Positions 23,226-33,916 of a stretch of 64,000 bases of DNA are shown in pieces. Position numbers and translations under genes: made by a program. Position 1 is the first letter of the stretch, and every line of letters starts with the position of its first letter. Where the stretch lies: assembly GCF_010093345.1 (NCBI RefSeq), contig NZ_PDWT01000002.1, positions 310,001-374,000 of the forward strand, read 5' to 3'. The DNA comes from Pseudoxanthomonas yeongjuensis (lineage in GTDB: Bacteria > Pseudomonadota > Gammaproteobacteria > Xanthomonadales > Xanthomonadaceae). The notes beneath the pieces were generated by a model. The model saw nothing but the letters and a program-made list of their open reading frames with translations, ran no database searches and had not been told where the DNA came from.

Positions 23226-25337
23226 TCACCACACCTTGACCCGCTTCTCCGGCGCCAGATACAGCTTCTGTCCGTCCTTCACCTCGAATGCGGGATACCA
23301 CGCCTCGAGGTTGCGCACGGTCAGCGTGCGGTACTGGCCGGGGGCGTGCACATTGGTCAGCACGCTGTTGCGCAGCGCCTGTTCGCGGGCCTTGCTGCGC
23401 CAGGCCTGCGCCCAACCGAGGAAGAAACGCTGATCCGGAGTGAAGCCTTCCAGGGTCTGCTCCGGCTTGCCCTGGCGCGACAGCGTGTAGGCGTCGTAGG
23501 CGGTGGCCAGTCCGGCGACGTCGGCGATGTTCTCGCCCAGGGTCAGCTCGCCGTTGACGTGCAGGTCGGGGAACGGGAAGTAGCTGTCGTACTGCGCGGC
23601 CAGCGCGGCGCCGGCGGCCTGGAAATTCTTCAGGTCCTGCGGCGTCCACCAGTTGCGCAGCTTGCCGCTGGCGTCGAACAGCGCGCCGCTGTTGTCGAAG
23701 CTGTGGCTGATCTCGTGGCCGATCACCCCGCCGATGGCGCCGTAGTTCATCGCATCGTCGGCGGCGCCGTCGAAGAACGGTGGCTGCAGGATCGCGGCGG
23801 GGAAGATCAGCCGGTTCTCCAGCGGCACGTTCAGCGCGTTGACTTGCTGCGGCAGCAGGAACCATTCGTCGTAGTCGACCGGCTTGCCCAGCTTGGCCAG
23901 GTTGCGCTGGTATTCGAACAGGCTCGCGCGCTGCGCATTGCCCAGCGCGTCATCGCGCTTGATCTCCAGCGCGGAGTAATCGCGCCACTTGGCCGGGTAA
24001 CCCATGCTCACCTTCAGACCGGCGAGCTTGGCCTTGGCCTGGGTCTTGGTTTCCGGCGACATCCACTCCACCGCGTCGATGCGCTTGCCGAAGGCGGTGA
24101 CGATGTCGGCCACCATCCTGTCGGCGCGGGCCTTGGTCGCGGGGCTGAAGTGTTTGTCTACATAAACCTTGCCGACCGCCTCGCCGAGGTCGTGGTCGGC
24201 GGCGTCGACCGCGCGCTTCCAGCGTTCCTTCTGCTGCGGCGTGCCGGACAGCGCGGTGCCGTGGAAGGCGAAGTGTTCGTCGGCGAAGGCCTTGGGCAGG
24301 TAGTCCGAGGCGCGATCCAGTGCGTGGAAGGCCAGGTAGTCCTTCCAGGTTTCCAGCGGCTGCGATTTCACCAGCGCGGACAGGCCGCTGATCGCCTTGG
24401 GTTGCCAGACCACGAAATCCTGTTGCGCGCTCAAACCGGCGCCGTCGAGGAAGGCATTCCAGTCCAGGCCCGGTGCGCGGGTGGCGAAGTCGGCCTGCTT
24501 CCAGGCGTTGGCGCCTTTCTCCACGTCGTTGGTTTCCAGCTGGGTGGCGTGGACGCGGGCGATGGACGTTTCCAGGGCGAGGATGCGCGCGGCCTTGCTG
24601 TCGGCATCGGCGATCCCAGCGAGAGTCAGTACCTTGGCGATGTGCGCCTGGTACTGCTTGCGCAGCTCGGCCATGCGCCCGCCTTCCAGGTAGAAGTCGC
24701 GGTCGGGCATGCCCAGGCCGCCTTGCACCAGGTAGGGCGCGGTGCGGTCGGGCTGGTTGATGTCCTGCGAGACCCACAGGCCGAACAGACGGTCGGTGTA
24801 GTAGTTGGTGGCGTTGAGCAGGTCGACGTCGGCACGCAGTTGCTGGCCGAAGGTGCGCGACAGGCTGGCGGTGTCGGTCAGCGCGGCGATGCTTTCCAGT
24901 TCGGCCTTGACCGGGGTGAGGCCGCGCGACTCGATGCCGGCCTCGTCCATGAACGCGGCGTAGTAAGCACCGATCTTCTGCCGGTCGCCGCTGGCAGCGG
25001 TGTCGCCGGCGGCGTCCTCGAGGATGGCCCGGGTATCGGCCTGCGCCTTCTCGGTGATCATGCTGAAGCTGCTGTAGCTGGAACGGTCGGCGGGGATCTC
25101 GGTGTTCTTCACCCAGTTGCCGTTGGCGAAGTCGAAGAAGTTGTCGCCAGCGGCAACACCCTTGTCCATGCCCGCGGCATCGAAACCGAAACTGCCGAGC
25201 GCGGGTTTGGCCGGCGCAGGCGCGGTCGCGGCCGCCGGGGTTTGCGCAGTTTGTTCGGAAGCCGGGCGATCGCAGCCTGCCAGCGTGGTGGCGAGGATGC
25301 CGGCGATCAGCAAGGGAAGTACGGCGGGCTTGTTCAT
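23226..25337 (-). CDS. M13 (neprilysin/PepO-like) zinc metallopeptidase, lipoprotein
   Basis: 703 residues beginning with a lipoprotein signal (LAGC lipobox near residue 23), then an Ala/Pro linker. The M13 N-terminal domain starts GDNFFDFANGNWVKN and the catalytic domain carries NALNVPLENRLIFPAAILQPPFFD, HEISH at 541-545, and LTLGENIADVAGL with the third ligand Glu. The protein ends in the family's short YLAPEKRVKVW. It would cleave oligopeptides in the periplasm. ATG 25337 gives the lipoprotein; longer readings do not. It is monocistronic between REPINs. Confidence 0.95.
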   Translation of the reverse strand: MNKPAVLPLLIAGILATTLAGCDRPASEQTAQTPAAATAPAPAKPALGSFGFDAAGMDKGVAAGDNFFDFANGNWVKNTEIPADRSSYSSFSMITEKAQADTRAILEDAAGDTAASGDRQKIGAYYAAFMDEAGIESRGLTPVKAELESIAALTDTASLSRTFGQQLRADVDLLNATNYYTDRLFGLWVSQDINQPDRTAPYLVQGGLGMPDRDFYLEGGRMAELRKQYQAHIAKVLTLAGIADADSKAARILALETSIARVHATQLETNDVEKGANAWKQADFATRAPGLDWNAFLDGAGLSAQQDFVVWQPKAISGLSALVKSQPLETWKDYLAFHALDRASDYLPKAFADEHFAFHGTALSGTPQQKERWKRAVDAADHDLGEAVGKVYVDKHFSPATKARADRMVADIVTAFGKRIDAVEWMSPETKTQAKAKLAGLKVSMGYPAKWRDYSALEIKRDDALGNAQRASLFEYQRNLAKLGKPVDYDEWFLLPQQVNALNVPLENRLIFPAAILQPPFFDGAADDAMNYGAIGGVIGHEISHSFDNSGALFDASGKLRNWWTPQDLKNFQAAGAALAAQYDSYFPFPDLHVNGELTLGENIADVAGLATAYDAYTLSRQGKPEQTLEGFTPDQRFFLGWAQAWRSKAREQALRNSVLTNVHAPGQYRTLTVRNLEAWYPAFEVKDGQKLYLAPEKRVKVW

Positions 25338-25478
25338 GAGGCGGCTCGGCGATTGGTGATCCGCCGAGGGTAGGCGTTGCGGGGCCGCCACGCAAAGCGC
25401 GGAAGTCATGGTGGGCCGGCACGCTAGCGCAGTTTCGTGCGCAGCCCCAGTCAGGCGATGTGCGGAGTTTGGCGTGTC

Positions 25479-25548
25479 GTAGGAGCGACGTGAGTCGCGA
25501 CTACTCGATGCTCGGATCAAAACCCTTCGCGACTCACGTCGCTCCTAC
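25479..25548. repeat. REPIN, GCGACGT variant
   Basis: Arms at 25479-25500 and 25527-25548, perfect in stem, with a 26-base spacer that contains GATCAAAACCC, similar to the spacer of the element at 6399. Confidence 0.92.
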
Positions 25549-25574
25549 GACATTGGGTGCAATTCCATGCAACC

Positions 25575-25604
25575 CAAAAGAAAAGCCCCGCATGAGCGGG
25601 GCTT
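25575..25604 (-). terminator. Rho-independent terminator of the RcnB-like gene
   Basis: On the minus strand a 9-bp stem (AAGCCCCGC / GCGGGGCTT) with a four-base loop is followed by TTTCTTTTGGG. It lies 27 bases after the stop codon at 25631. Confidence 0.88.
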
Positions 25605-25630
25605 CCCTGATCCTTCCGGCATCGCTGGGC

Positions 25631-25996
25631 TCAGTAACCGAGCGCCTGCGAGATCACCCCGGTCGCGATCTCGACCAGCAGATAACGGTCGTCCTGCGGC
25701 CGGACCCAACGGTAGCCGCGCGGCGGCGGAGCCAGGCGATAGCTGCGGTAGTCGTTCACGTAGTAACGCGGTTCCCAGTACACCACCGGCACGTAGTCGC
25801 CGCGGCGATAAGCCTTCTTGACCTGGCCGTAGTGGTGGCCGTTGTCGTGCTTGTCCTTGTGCTTGTGGCCATCGTAGTAACCATGGCGATCACGGTCGTG
25901 CTTGCCCTTGTCATCGTGGCCATCGCGGGCGAAGGCCGCAGCCGAAGACAGCAGCAGGGTGGCGGCGAGCGAAGTGGTCAGCAGCAATCGTTTCAT
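25631..25996 (-). CDS. RcnB-family periplasmic protein
   Basis: 121 residues: signal peptide (cleavage after AAAFA, about residue 23), a His/Asp/Lys-rich segment (RDGHDDKGKHDRDRHGYYDGHKHKDKHD), then the RcnB-type C-terminus (YRRGDYVP, YYVNDYRSYRLAPPPRGYRWVRPQDDRYLLVEIATGVI). E. coli RcnB is a periplasmic protein linked to nickel and cobalt homeostasis; the His-rich part here supports metal binding, though no efflux pump gene is next to it. It is a single gene with its own terminator. Confidence 0.9.
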   Translation of the reverse strand: MKRLLLTTSLAATLLLSSAAAFARDGHDDKGKHDRDRHGYYDGHKHKDKHDNGHHYGQVKKAYRRGDYVPVVYWEPRYYVNDYRSYRLAPPPRGYRWVRPQDDRYLLVEIATGVISQALGY

Positions 25997-26115
25997 GGCG
26001 AGGCTCCTTTGCCTTGGTACGGGCCGATGCTAGAGGTCCCTGTCTGAACGCAATACCGGCCGTGCGGCATCTTCATCGGCTCCATTCAGGTTTCATGGAA
26101 CCATGCGACGCCTGT

Positions 26116-26199
26116 GTGGGAGCGGTGTAAGCCGCGAAGCTTTTGATTTGAATGCTGCCTGTGCCATGTCAAAAGCTTCGCGGCTTACGCCGCTCCCAC
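26116..26199. repeat. REPIN, GCGGCGTAAGCCGC variant, flanking RAYT 1
   Basis: Arms of 31 bases at 26116-26146 and 26169-26199 with one mismatch. The head is GTGGGAGCGG and the stem GTAAGCCGC, extended by AAGCTTTTGA. It lies 39 bases from the 3' end of the transposase gene. Confidence 0.92.
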
Positions 26200-26238
26200 A
26201 ACTCCCGCATTGATCATGTCCCTCAAGCTCGCATTTCT

Positions 26239-26715
26239 TCAGATCCAGTCGGCGTTCCAGTAGGGATAATCGCCGACTCTTCTGGCCAGGCCAGCGCGGA
26301 TCGGGTTGAGGACGAGGTAACGGGCGGCGGCGTACATGGCCTCTTCTTTCCTCAGCGCATGGTCCTGGAATCCTTTTTCCCAGATGGTTGCCAGCCCGGG
26401 ATGCACCAGACGGATGCGGCGCGCGGTGTTTGATTTCAAGTTCCGCACCACGGCGGACAAGTCATGCATCGCGCCCAGTTCGATCAGACCGTGCCAGTGG
26501 TCGGGCATCAACACCCAGGCGTGCAGGCGCGCGTCCTGCCACAGGCGTGGATCGCTGAGGGTGCGTGAGGCAATGCGGGCGGATTCGTGGTCAGCGAACA
26601 GGGGGTGCCGATTGCAGGTGATGAAGGTCACCAGGTAGATCTGACCGGCAAGAGAACATCGCCCTTTGCGCAGGGCGGCATAGCCTGGTTTCGATGTGCC
26701 GGAGGCGTGTCGCAT
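26239..26715 (-). CDS. REP-associated tyrosine transposase (RAYT), number 1
   Basis: A 158-residue IS200/IS605-related Y1 transposase of the RAYT class, thought to mobilise or process REP/REPIN elements. The HUH motif is HWH at 73-75 (MPDHWHGLIEL) and the nucleophilic tyrosine is Y133 in AARYLVLNPIRAGL, the RAYT hallmark; the C-terminus VGDYPYWNADW is also typical. No inverted terminal repeats or accessory TnpB exist; instead two REPINs of the same GCGGC variant bracket the gene. The start may be 26715 or 26748; neither has a clear ribosome site. Confidence 0.92.
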   Translation of the reverse strand: MRHASGTSKPGYAALRKGRCSLAGQIYLVTFITCNRHPLFADHESARIASRTLSDPRLWQDARLHAWVLMPDHWHGLIELGAMHDLSAVVRNLKSNTARRIRLVHPGLATIWEKGFQDHALRKEEAMYAAARYLVLNPIRAGLARRVGDYPYWNADWI

Positions 26716-26796
26716 GCCAGCAGTTTTATGCGGAGGCCGCATCGGCACTATCAGCGAAGGTAGTGCCGCTTTGTGGGGATTATCCGAGTTGCGGTT

Positions 26797-26878
26797 GTGG
26801 AAGCGGCGTAAGCCGCGATGCTTTTGAAGGATCAGGTTTCATTCGGTCCAAAAGCATCGCGGCTTACGCCGCTCCCAC
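26797..26878. repeat. REPIN, GCGGCGTAAGCCGC variant, flanking RAYT 1
   Basis: Arms of 29 bases at 26797-26825 and 26850-26878 with one mismatch, head GTGG(G/A)AGCGG, extended by ATGCTTTT. It lies 82 bases before the transposase start. Confidence 0.92.
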
Positions 26879-26905
26879 AACTCCCATAACCCCCGCAATT
26901 TTTGT

Positions 26906-28564
<1,659 letters not shown>

Positions 28565-28652
28565 GCGGTACCTGTCGGAAAGCCGGGTGGAACACCCATG
28601 TTAGCAGCGCTCCTCATTCCAGCCATGTGACCACCGGCTACCGCGGGTGGCG

Positions 28653-29243
28653 CTAGTACTCCAGCGCCACCGACATCATCCGCAGGCCGCCAGCGAAGGT
28701 GCCGGCACGGACCAGGTCGAAATACCACCAGGTCCCGTTCGCGCTGAAGCCGTTGCCCGGAGTGATCACCACCGACTGCTGCAGCAATGTGCCGAGGTTT
28801 TCCGGCGCCGCGATCAGGTTGGTGCTGACCGCGCCATAGGTCTCGTAGTTGTTGCCGCTGTTGAAGGTCATCGGGGTGACGTTGAACTTCAGGTCGCCGG
28901 CACTGTCGTCCAGGATCTGGTGGAAGAAGGTGAGCCTGATCCTGCCGCCGGTGTAGTCGGCGGGCCGATGCACGGTGAAGCTCATCATGCCGTTCTTCTC
29001 CACCCAGTTGACCCCGCGCTGATGGAGCACGAAGGACGCGGTGTTGCTGTAGGACAACGCATGCGCCGGATAGGTCAGCAGGTGCCTGTACTTGACCAGG
29101 CAGCCGCGCGTGCCGGGGTGGCAGGGCGCCGCTTGTCTGGCCAGGCTTTCAGAAGCGCCTCCAGGGGCAGCTGTCTGCTGGGCGAAGGCGGCCGGGACCA
29201 GGGCCAGGAACAGGACAGGCATCCACACGACACGCAGGTTCAT
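28653..29243 (-). CDS. secreted hypothetical protein
   Basis: 196 residues with a signal peptide (cleavage after PAAFA, about residue 20). The mature part has two cysteines (PCHPGTRGCLV) and many beta-prone, aromatic stretches (HALSYSNTASFVLHQRGVNWVEKNGMMSFTVHRP, GNGFSANGTWWYFDLVRAGTF). No family was recognised. ATG 29243 has GGAG 9 bases before it. It is divergent from the membrane protein at 29378. Confidence 0.75.
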   Translation of the reverse strand: MNLRVVWMPVLFLALVPAAFAQQTAAPGGASESLARQAAPCHPGTRGCLVKYRHLLTYPAHALSYSNTASFVLHQRGVNWVEKNGMMSFTVHRPADYTGGRIRLTFFHQILDDSAGDLKFNVTPMTFNSGNNYETYGAVSTNLIAAPENLGTLLQQSVVITPGNGFSANGTWWYFDLVRAGTFAGGLRMMSVALEY

Positions 29244-29377
29244 CGCAATTCTCCAGGTAGCAAGGCACGGCGATCCTGTCCGCCGTCGCCTATCAATACG
29301 CAGAAAACGTCGTCCGACCGGACAGGCCGTCGCCAGAAGAATTACCCGATGCATTCTTCATCGGCGGTGGCGCCGGA

Positions 29378-29854
29378 TTGACGCTGCTGGCCTCGACGCT
29401 GGCCAACCAGCCGCTGGATCCATTCAGCATCGCGATCATGTTCTGTTTCGCATGCGTGTATGCGCTGGGAATCGCCGCGGGGTTGTGGATGCTGGAAGGG
29501 CATCGCCATGCCGTCGCGCTGAATCTGGTGTTCTGGGCGCTGCAGGTTCCGCAGTTGCATTCGCCGGTGGCCAGTTACCTGTTCTGGGCGCCGGCCAAAC
29601 TCGGGATCTGGTGGAACGTGACCGCGTCCAAAGTCGGCCTTTCCTGCCAGGTCGGCAGCTCTTTCCAGTTCAGCATGTTCAGCGCGGGCATGGATTTCAT
29701 CCTGGCGCTCAACTTGTTCGCGCTGGCCTGCAGCCTTTACCTGTACGTGCTGTATCGCCGGCAGTATCCGGCCACGCGGATAGCTGCAGAGGAAAGTCGG
29801 AGGGAAACGGAGACCGGGCGCGATCCGGCGGAGACCACGGATCGCGTCTGGTAA
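29378..29854 (+). CDS. small integral membrane protein
   Basis: 158 residues from a TTG start. Hydrophobic segments lie at about 17-40, 45-70 and 100-125, followed by a charged cytoplasmic tail (RRETETGRDPAETTDRVW). No family was recognised. No ATG or GTG is available: the same frame stays open to 29261 but lacks a normal start codon and its codon use is weaker there, so the TTG is the conservative choice. The gene ends 6 bases from the convergent Lys-rich gene. Confidence 0.65.
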   Translation: MTLLASTLANQPLDPFSIAIMFCFACVYALGIAAGLWMLEGHRHAVALNLVFWALQVPQLHSPVASYLFWAPAKLGIWWNVTASKVGLSCQVGSSFQFSMFSAGMDFILALNLFALACSLYLYVLYRRQYPATRIAAEESRRETETGRDPAETTDRVW

Positions 29855-29860
29855 CGCTCG

Positions 29861-30100
29861 CTAGCGCGAGCGCGGACGCACCGAAGGTGCGGACTTGGGT
29901 ACTTCGCCGCTCTGGGCGGGGGCCACGGTCTGCAGGACGCGGGTCACGCCCAGCTTCTCGACCTTGCCGCCGGATTTCTCGTAATCGGCGATATCGTTGG
30001 CGATGCGCTCGCTTTCCAGGCGCTTGTGCGGATTGCCGTCGCTACCGGCGGGTGGTCCCTTCGGGGCCGGGCTCTTGCCGCTGGTCTTCTTCGCTTTCAT
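29861..30100 (-). CDS. small Lys/Pro-rich cytoplasmic protein
   Basis: 79 residues: a basic, disordered N-terminus (MKAKKTSGKSPAPKGPPAG) and a helical core with RLESERIANDIADYEKSGGKVEKLGVTRVL. The pattern of a short helix followed by GGKV.KL/I is seen in several small proteins that associate with transcription or RNA (SutA-like), but similarity is too short to assign function. The ribosome site GGAGGGA lies 5 bases before ATG 30100, among the strongest in the window, suggesting high translation. Confidence 0.75.
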   Translation of the reverse strand: MKAKKTSGKSPAPKGPPAGSDGNPHKRLESERIANDIADYEKSGGKVEKLGVTRVLQTVAPAQSGEVPKSAPSVRPRSR

Positions 30101-30509
30101 CAATTCCCTCCTGCAGGGCGGCGGATGCACTGCGCATCCGGTAGGGAGGGCGCAAAACGCGACATCCGCCGCCACTATGCGCCAATACGGAGCAGAAGGG
30201 CGTGATTGCGACGGAAACGCCGCAAAACGCAGTGTTTCGACCCGGAAAACAGGATTTCCAAGCTGGAAACCTCCGACCGGCGATCCTGCCGCAAGCCGCG
30301 ACCGTTGTCGCCGCTGCGATCCGGCCGCGAGCGAATCGCGGACTCGCCACGCCCTGCGGCCGACCGCGCGGGTACGGTCGGATGCGACCTTGCAGTGTTT
30401 GGCGGAATCGTACGGATGGCTTCGTAAAGGGTCCGCACGCGCGCGGCAAGTGCGTTAATCCAGGTTCGACAGGCGTTCCCTTGTCCGATCCCTTCTTCTG
30501 GAGCAATCG
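30101..30509. other. 409-base intergenic stretch without a supported gene
   Basis: Between the divergent small protein (start 30100) and the Met-rich gene (start 30510). Open frames here lack start signals and have arginine-rich products. The stretch should hold both promoters; TTCTGGAGCAATCG just before 30510 is the ribosome site of the next gene. No repeat family member was recognised. Confidence 0.5.
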
Positions 30510-31235
30510 ATGTCGCGTATCTCCGTTTCCATGTTTGCCATGGCCGTGATGCTGGTATTCGCCGGTGCATGCCGCGCCCAGTCCGCGGACATCGATCCGG
30601 CGGCCATGGCGCAGATGTATTCCTCCATGGGCGACCCGGGCAGCGCGGCGCGGATGTCCGATTCCGATGCGAGCTGCGAACAGTTGTACGCGGAATCCAA
30701 TTACCTGGATGCGCGTGTGGCCGCGATGCCCAAGGCAATGGATCCGATGGAAGTGAGTGCGAAGATGCAGGAAGACATGATGGCCGCGCAGAAGAAGGCG
30801 ATGGGTGGCATGCGCGCCAAGGGCATGGCCAGCAGTTTGCTGAGCATGATTCCCGGAGTCGGCGGCATCGCCGGAGGCCTGGCTTCCAGCGCCTTGTCGC
30901 GCAGTAGTGGCGGCATGGAAGCGGCGGGCGAGGCGACCCGCAAGGCGATGAAGGAGATGCAGGACAACAACCAGGCGATGATGGCCGGCGCACAGTTGCA
31001 GATGCGCAAGGGCCACGTCACCCGGTTGTTCCTGGCGCGCGATTGCAAGGTTTCCACGCTGGATCGGTCGTTGGTGGCCAGCGCGCGCGGCAGCCTCGAG
31101 GCGAGCAAGGGCGAGAGTGCGGCGATGGCGATTCCGCAAGCCGCGGTCCCGCCAATGCAAGCGCAGGCAGTGGAGGCGTCATCGGTGGGGCAACCGTCGA
31201 CCGAAGCGCAGGCGCCGGTCGGTGCAAGCGAATGA
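30510..31235 (+). CDS. secreted methionine-rich protein
   Basis: 241 residues, 26 of them Met. A signal peptide ends near GACRAQSAD (about residue 24; an AGAC lipobox-like site is also possible). The mature part has Met/Ala/Lys helices (MDPMEVSAKMQEDMMAAQKKAMGGMRAKGMASSLL), a Gly-rich hydrophobic patch (MIPGVGGIAGGLASSAL), another Met-rich helix, and a low-complexity tail. No family was recognised. Periplasmic Met-rich proteins can bind copper(I) or act as oxidant sinks; here that is a guess. TCTGGAGC precedes the ATG. Confidence 0.75.
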   Translation: MSRISVSMFAMAVMLVFAGACRAQSADIDPAAMAQMYSSMGDPGSAARMSDSDASCEQLYAESNYLDARVAAMPKAMDPMEVSAKMQEDMMAAQKKAMGGMRAKGMASSLLSMIPGVGGIAGGLASSALSRSSGGMEAAGEATRKAMKEMQDNNQAMMAGAQLQMRKGHVTRLFLARDCKVSTLDRSLVASARGSLEASKGESAAMAIPQAAVPPMQAQAVEASSVGQPSTEAQAPVGASE

Positions 31236-31409
31236 GCCTGACCAGGCTCGGGCGCGAGATCGAAGCCGCGCTCAGGCGCCTGTTCTTCGGCGGATCGGAT
31301 CGTTTGCGAGCGAAGCCACGGCGCCGCGATCACGATTGAATCGCGGGACCGGACCGGCGTGGCGACGGGTTATCGCTTCATCCCCGACCGTTCCGGCATG
31401 ACCGGCGCA

Positions 31410-31784
31410 TCAAGCACCCACGCGCCTGCGCACGGCTTCGAAGTCGCGTATGGGCCTGACTTCCACGCTGCCGGTTTTCGTCCACGGAAATTCGCCGGCG
31501 ATGCGCACCGCTTCGTCCATGTCCGCGGCTTCGATCAGGTTGAAACCGCCAAGCATTTCCTTGGTTTCGGCGAACGGTCCGTCGACGACCGTGGTGCGGC
31601 CGTTGCGGATGCGCACGGTTTTCGCGGTGGCGGGCGCTTCGAGCTGCTGCGATTCCAGCAGCTTGCCATCGGCGCGCAGTTCGTCGGCGTGGACGATGCA
31701 ATCCTTCATGGTGCGGTCGAACTCGCCGGCCGGCATCGCTTCCAGCAGCGAGCCATCGTTGTAGATCAGCAGCAGGAATTGCAT
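31410..31784 (-). CDS. YCII-related domain protein
   Basis: 124 residues with the dimeric alpha-beta barrel features of the YCII/DGPF family: [12 protein letters not shown] at the start and the signature [16 protein letters not shown], then [18 protein letters not shown] and EVRPIRDF. Such proteins are often encoded with ECF sigma factors, which is not the case here. Function is unknown. ATG 31784 was selected as the start of the first strand. Confidence 0.9.
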   Translation of the reverse strand: MQFLLLIYNDGSLLEAMPAGEFDRTMKDCIVHADELRADGKLLESQQLEAPATAKTVRIRNGRTTVVDGPFAETKEMLGGFNLIEAADMDEAVRIAGEFPWTKTGSVEVRPIRDFEAVRRRVGA

Positions 31785-31945
31785 CGCGGGCGTCCAGGCA
31801 GGGGCAAGGTGGCAACAAGTACCGGCGAATGCGGGCGGGGTCAAGGACCGGGCCGACAGGGATTCATATTCCCGGGGACGGGACACTGGCGCGACGGGAG
31901 TTCCGGTACGATCCGTCGTCAACATCCGCCAGTCCCGGGATCCGC

Positions 31946-32887
<942 letters not shown>

Positions 32888-32904
32888 GCCGTTTTGCATT
32901 TGCT

Positions 32905-33019
32905 CGTCATCCCCGCGCAGGCGGGGACCCAGCGACTTTGCTCTTAGAAAGCGACAAGACACTGGATGACCAGCGCTGCGCGCCGTTGTGGAGCGATCCC
33001 CGCCTGCGCGGGGATGACG
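32905..33019. repeat. 23-bp perfect inverted repeat inside the ABC operon
   Basis: Arms 32905-32927 (CGTCATCCCCGCGCAGGCGG plus GGA) and 32997-33019 are exact complements, 69 bases apart. It belongs to the widespread CGTCATCCCCGCG-type repeats of soil bacteria. It fills the gap between the ATPase stop and the permease start. Confidence 0.9.
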
Positions 33020-33044
33020 ATCTAATTTTCCTTGCGAGGTCCGC

Positions 33045-33806
33045 ATGAACTGGCACGCGATCCGCGCGATCTACCGCTTCGAGATGGCGCGTACGTTCCG
33101 CACCATCACCCAGTCCATCGCCTCACCGGTGCTGTCCACGTCGCTGTATTTCGTGGTCTTCGGCGCGGCGATAGGCTCGCGCATGGGCGCCATCGACGGG
33201 ATCAGCTACGGCGCCTTCATCATCCCCGGGCTGATCATGCTGTCGCTGTTGAACGAGAGCATCTCCAACGCCTCGTTCGGCATCTACATGCCGAAGTGGG
33301 CGGGCACCATCTACGAGTTGCTGTCGGCGCCGGTGTCGTACATCGAAGTGGTGCTCGGCTATGTCGGCGCGGCGGCGACCAAGTCGCTGATCCTGGGCGT
33401 GCTGATCCTGGCCACCGCGCGCCTCTTCGTGCCTTACGAGATCGCGCACCCGTTGTGGATGCTGTGCTTCCTGCTGCTGACCGCGGTCACCTTCAGCCTG
33501 TTCGGTTTCATCATCGGCCTGTGGGCCGACGACTTCCAGAAACTGCAGGTGATCCCGCTGATGATCGTGACCCCGCTGACCTTCCTGGGCGGCGCGTTCT
33601 ATTCGATCAACATGCTGTCGCCGGTGTGGCAGAAGATCACCCTGTTCAATCCGGTGGTGTACCTGATCAGCGGTTTTCGCTGGAGTTTCTACGGCGTGGC
33701 CGACGTCAACGTCGGCATCAGCCTGGCCGCGATCCTCGGCTTCCTGGTGCTGTGCCTGGGGGTGGTCTGGTGGATCTTCCGCACCGGCTGGAAGCTCAAG
33801 GTCTGA
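33045..33806 (+). CDS. ABC-2 type transporter permease
   Basis: 253 residues with six membrane segments (about 20-45, 55-75, 100-130, 140-165, 170-190, 225-245) and the ABC-2 signature region [49 protein letters not shown]. It pairs with the ATPase encoded upstream. CTTGCGAGG lies before the ATG. NodJ/DrrB/YadH-type exporters of this size move lipids, polysaccharides or drugs; the substrate is unknown. Confidence 0.93.
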   Translation: MNWHAIRAIYRFEMARTFRTITQSIASPVLSTSLYFVVFGAAIGSRMGAIDGISYGAFIIPGLIMLSLLNESISNASFGIYMPKWAGTIYELLSAPVSYIEVVLGYVGAAATKSLILGVLILATARLFVPYEIAHPLWMLCFLLLTAVTFSLFGFIIGLWADDFQKLQVIPLMIVTPLTFLGGAFYSINMLSPVWQKITLFNPVVYLISGFRWSFYGVADVNVGISLAAILGFLVLCLGVVWWIFRTGWKLKV

Positions 33807-33916
33807 GCCTGGCCGTGGCCGCCAGGGTCGGCTGGCCATCCGTTTTCGCCCCGTTTGGGTTGTAATAGGCGCTGGCCAGGCGGGTGCAGGGCCGTCGATA
33901 CGGGGTCCGGCCAGGC

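Noticed and set aside
23346-25373. 675-codon plus-strand frame opposite the M13 peptidase
   Set aside because: Gly/Val-rich antisense shadow of a gene with an intact HEISH motif and lipoprotein signal.
29261-29377. N-terminal extension of the membrane protein at 29378
   Set aside because: The frame is open but has no ATG, GTG or TTG, weaker third-position bias, and would leave almost no promoter space to the divergent gene.
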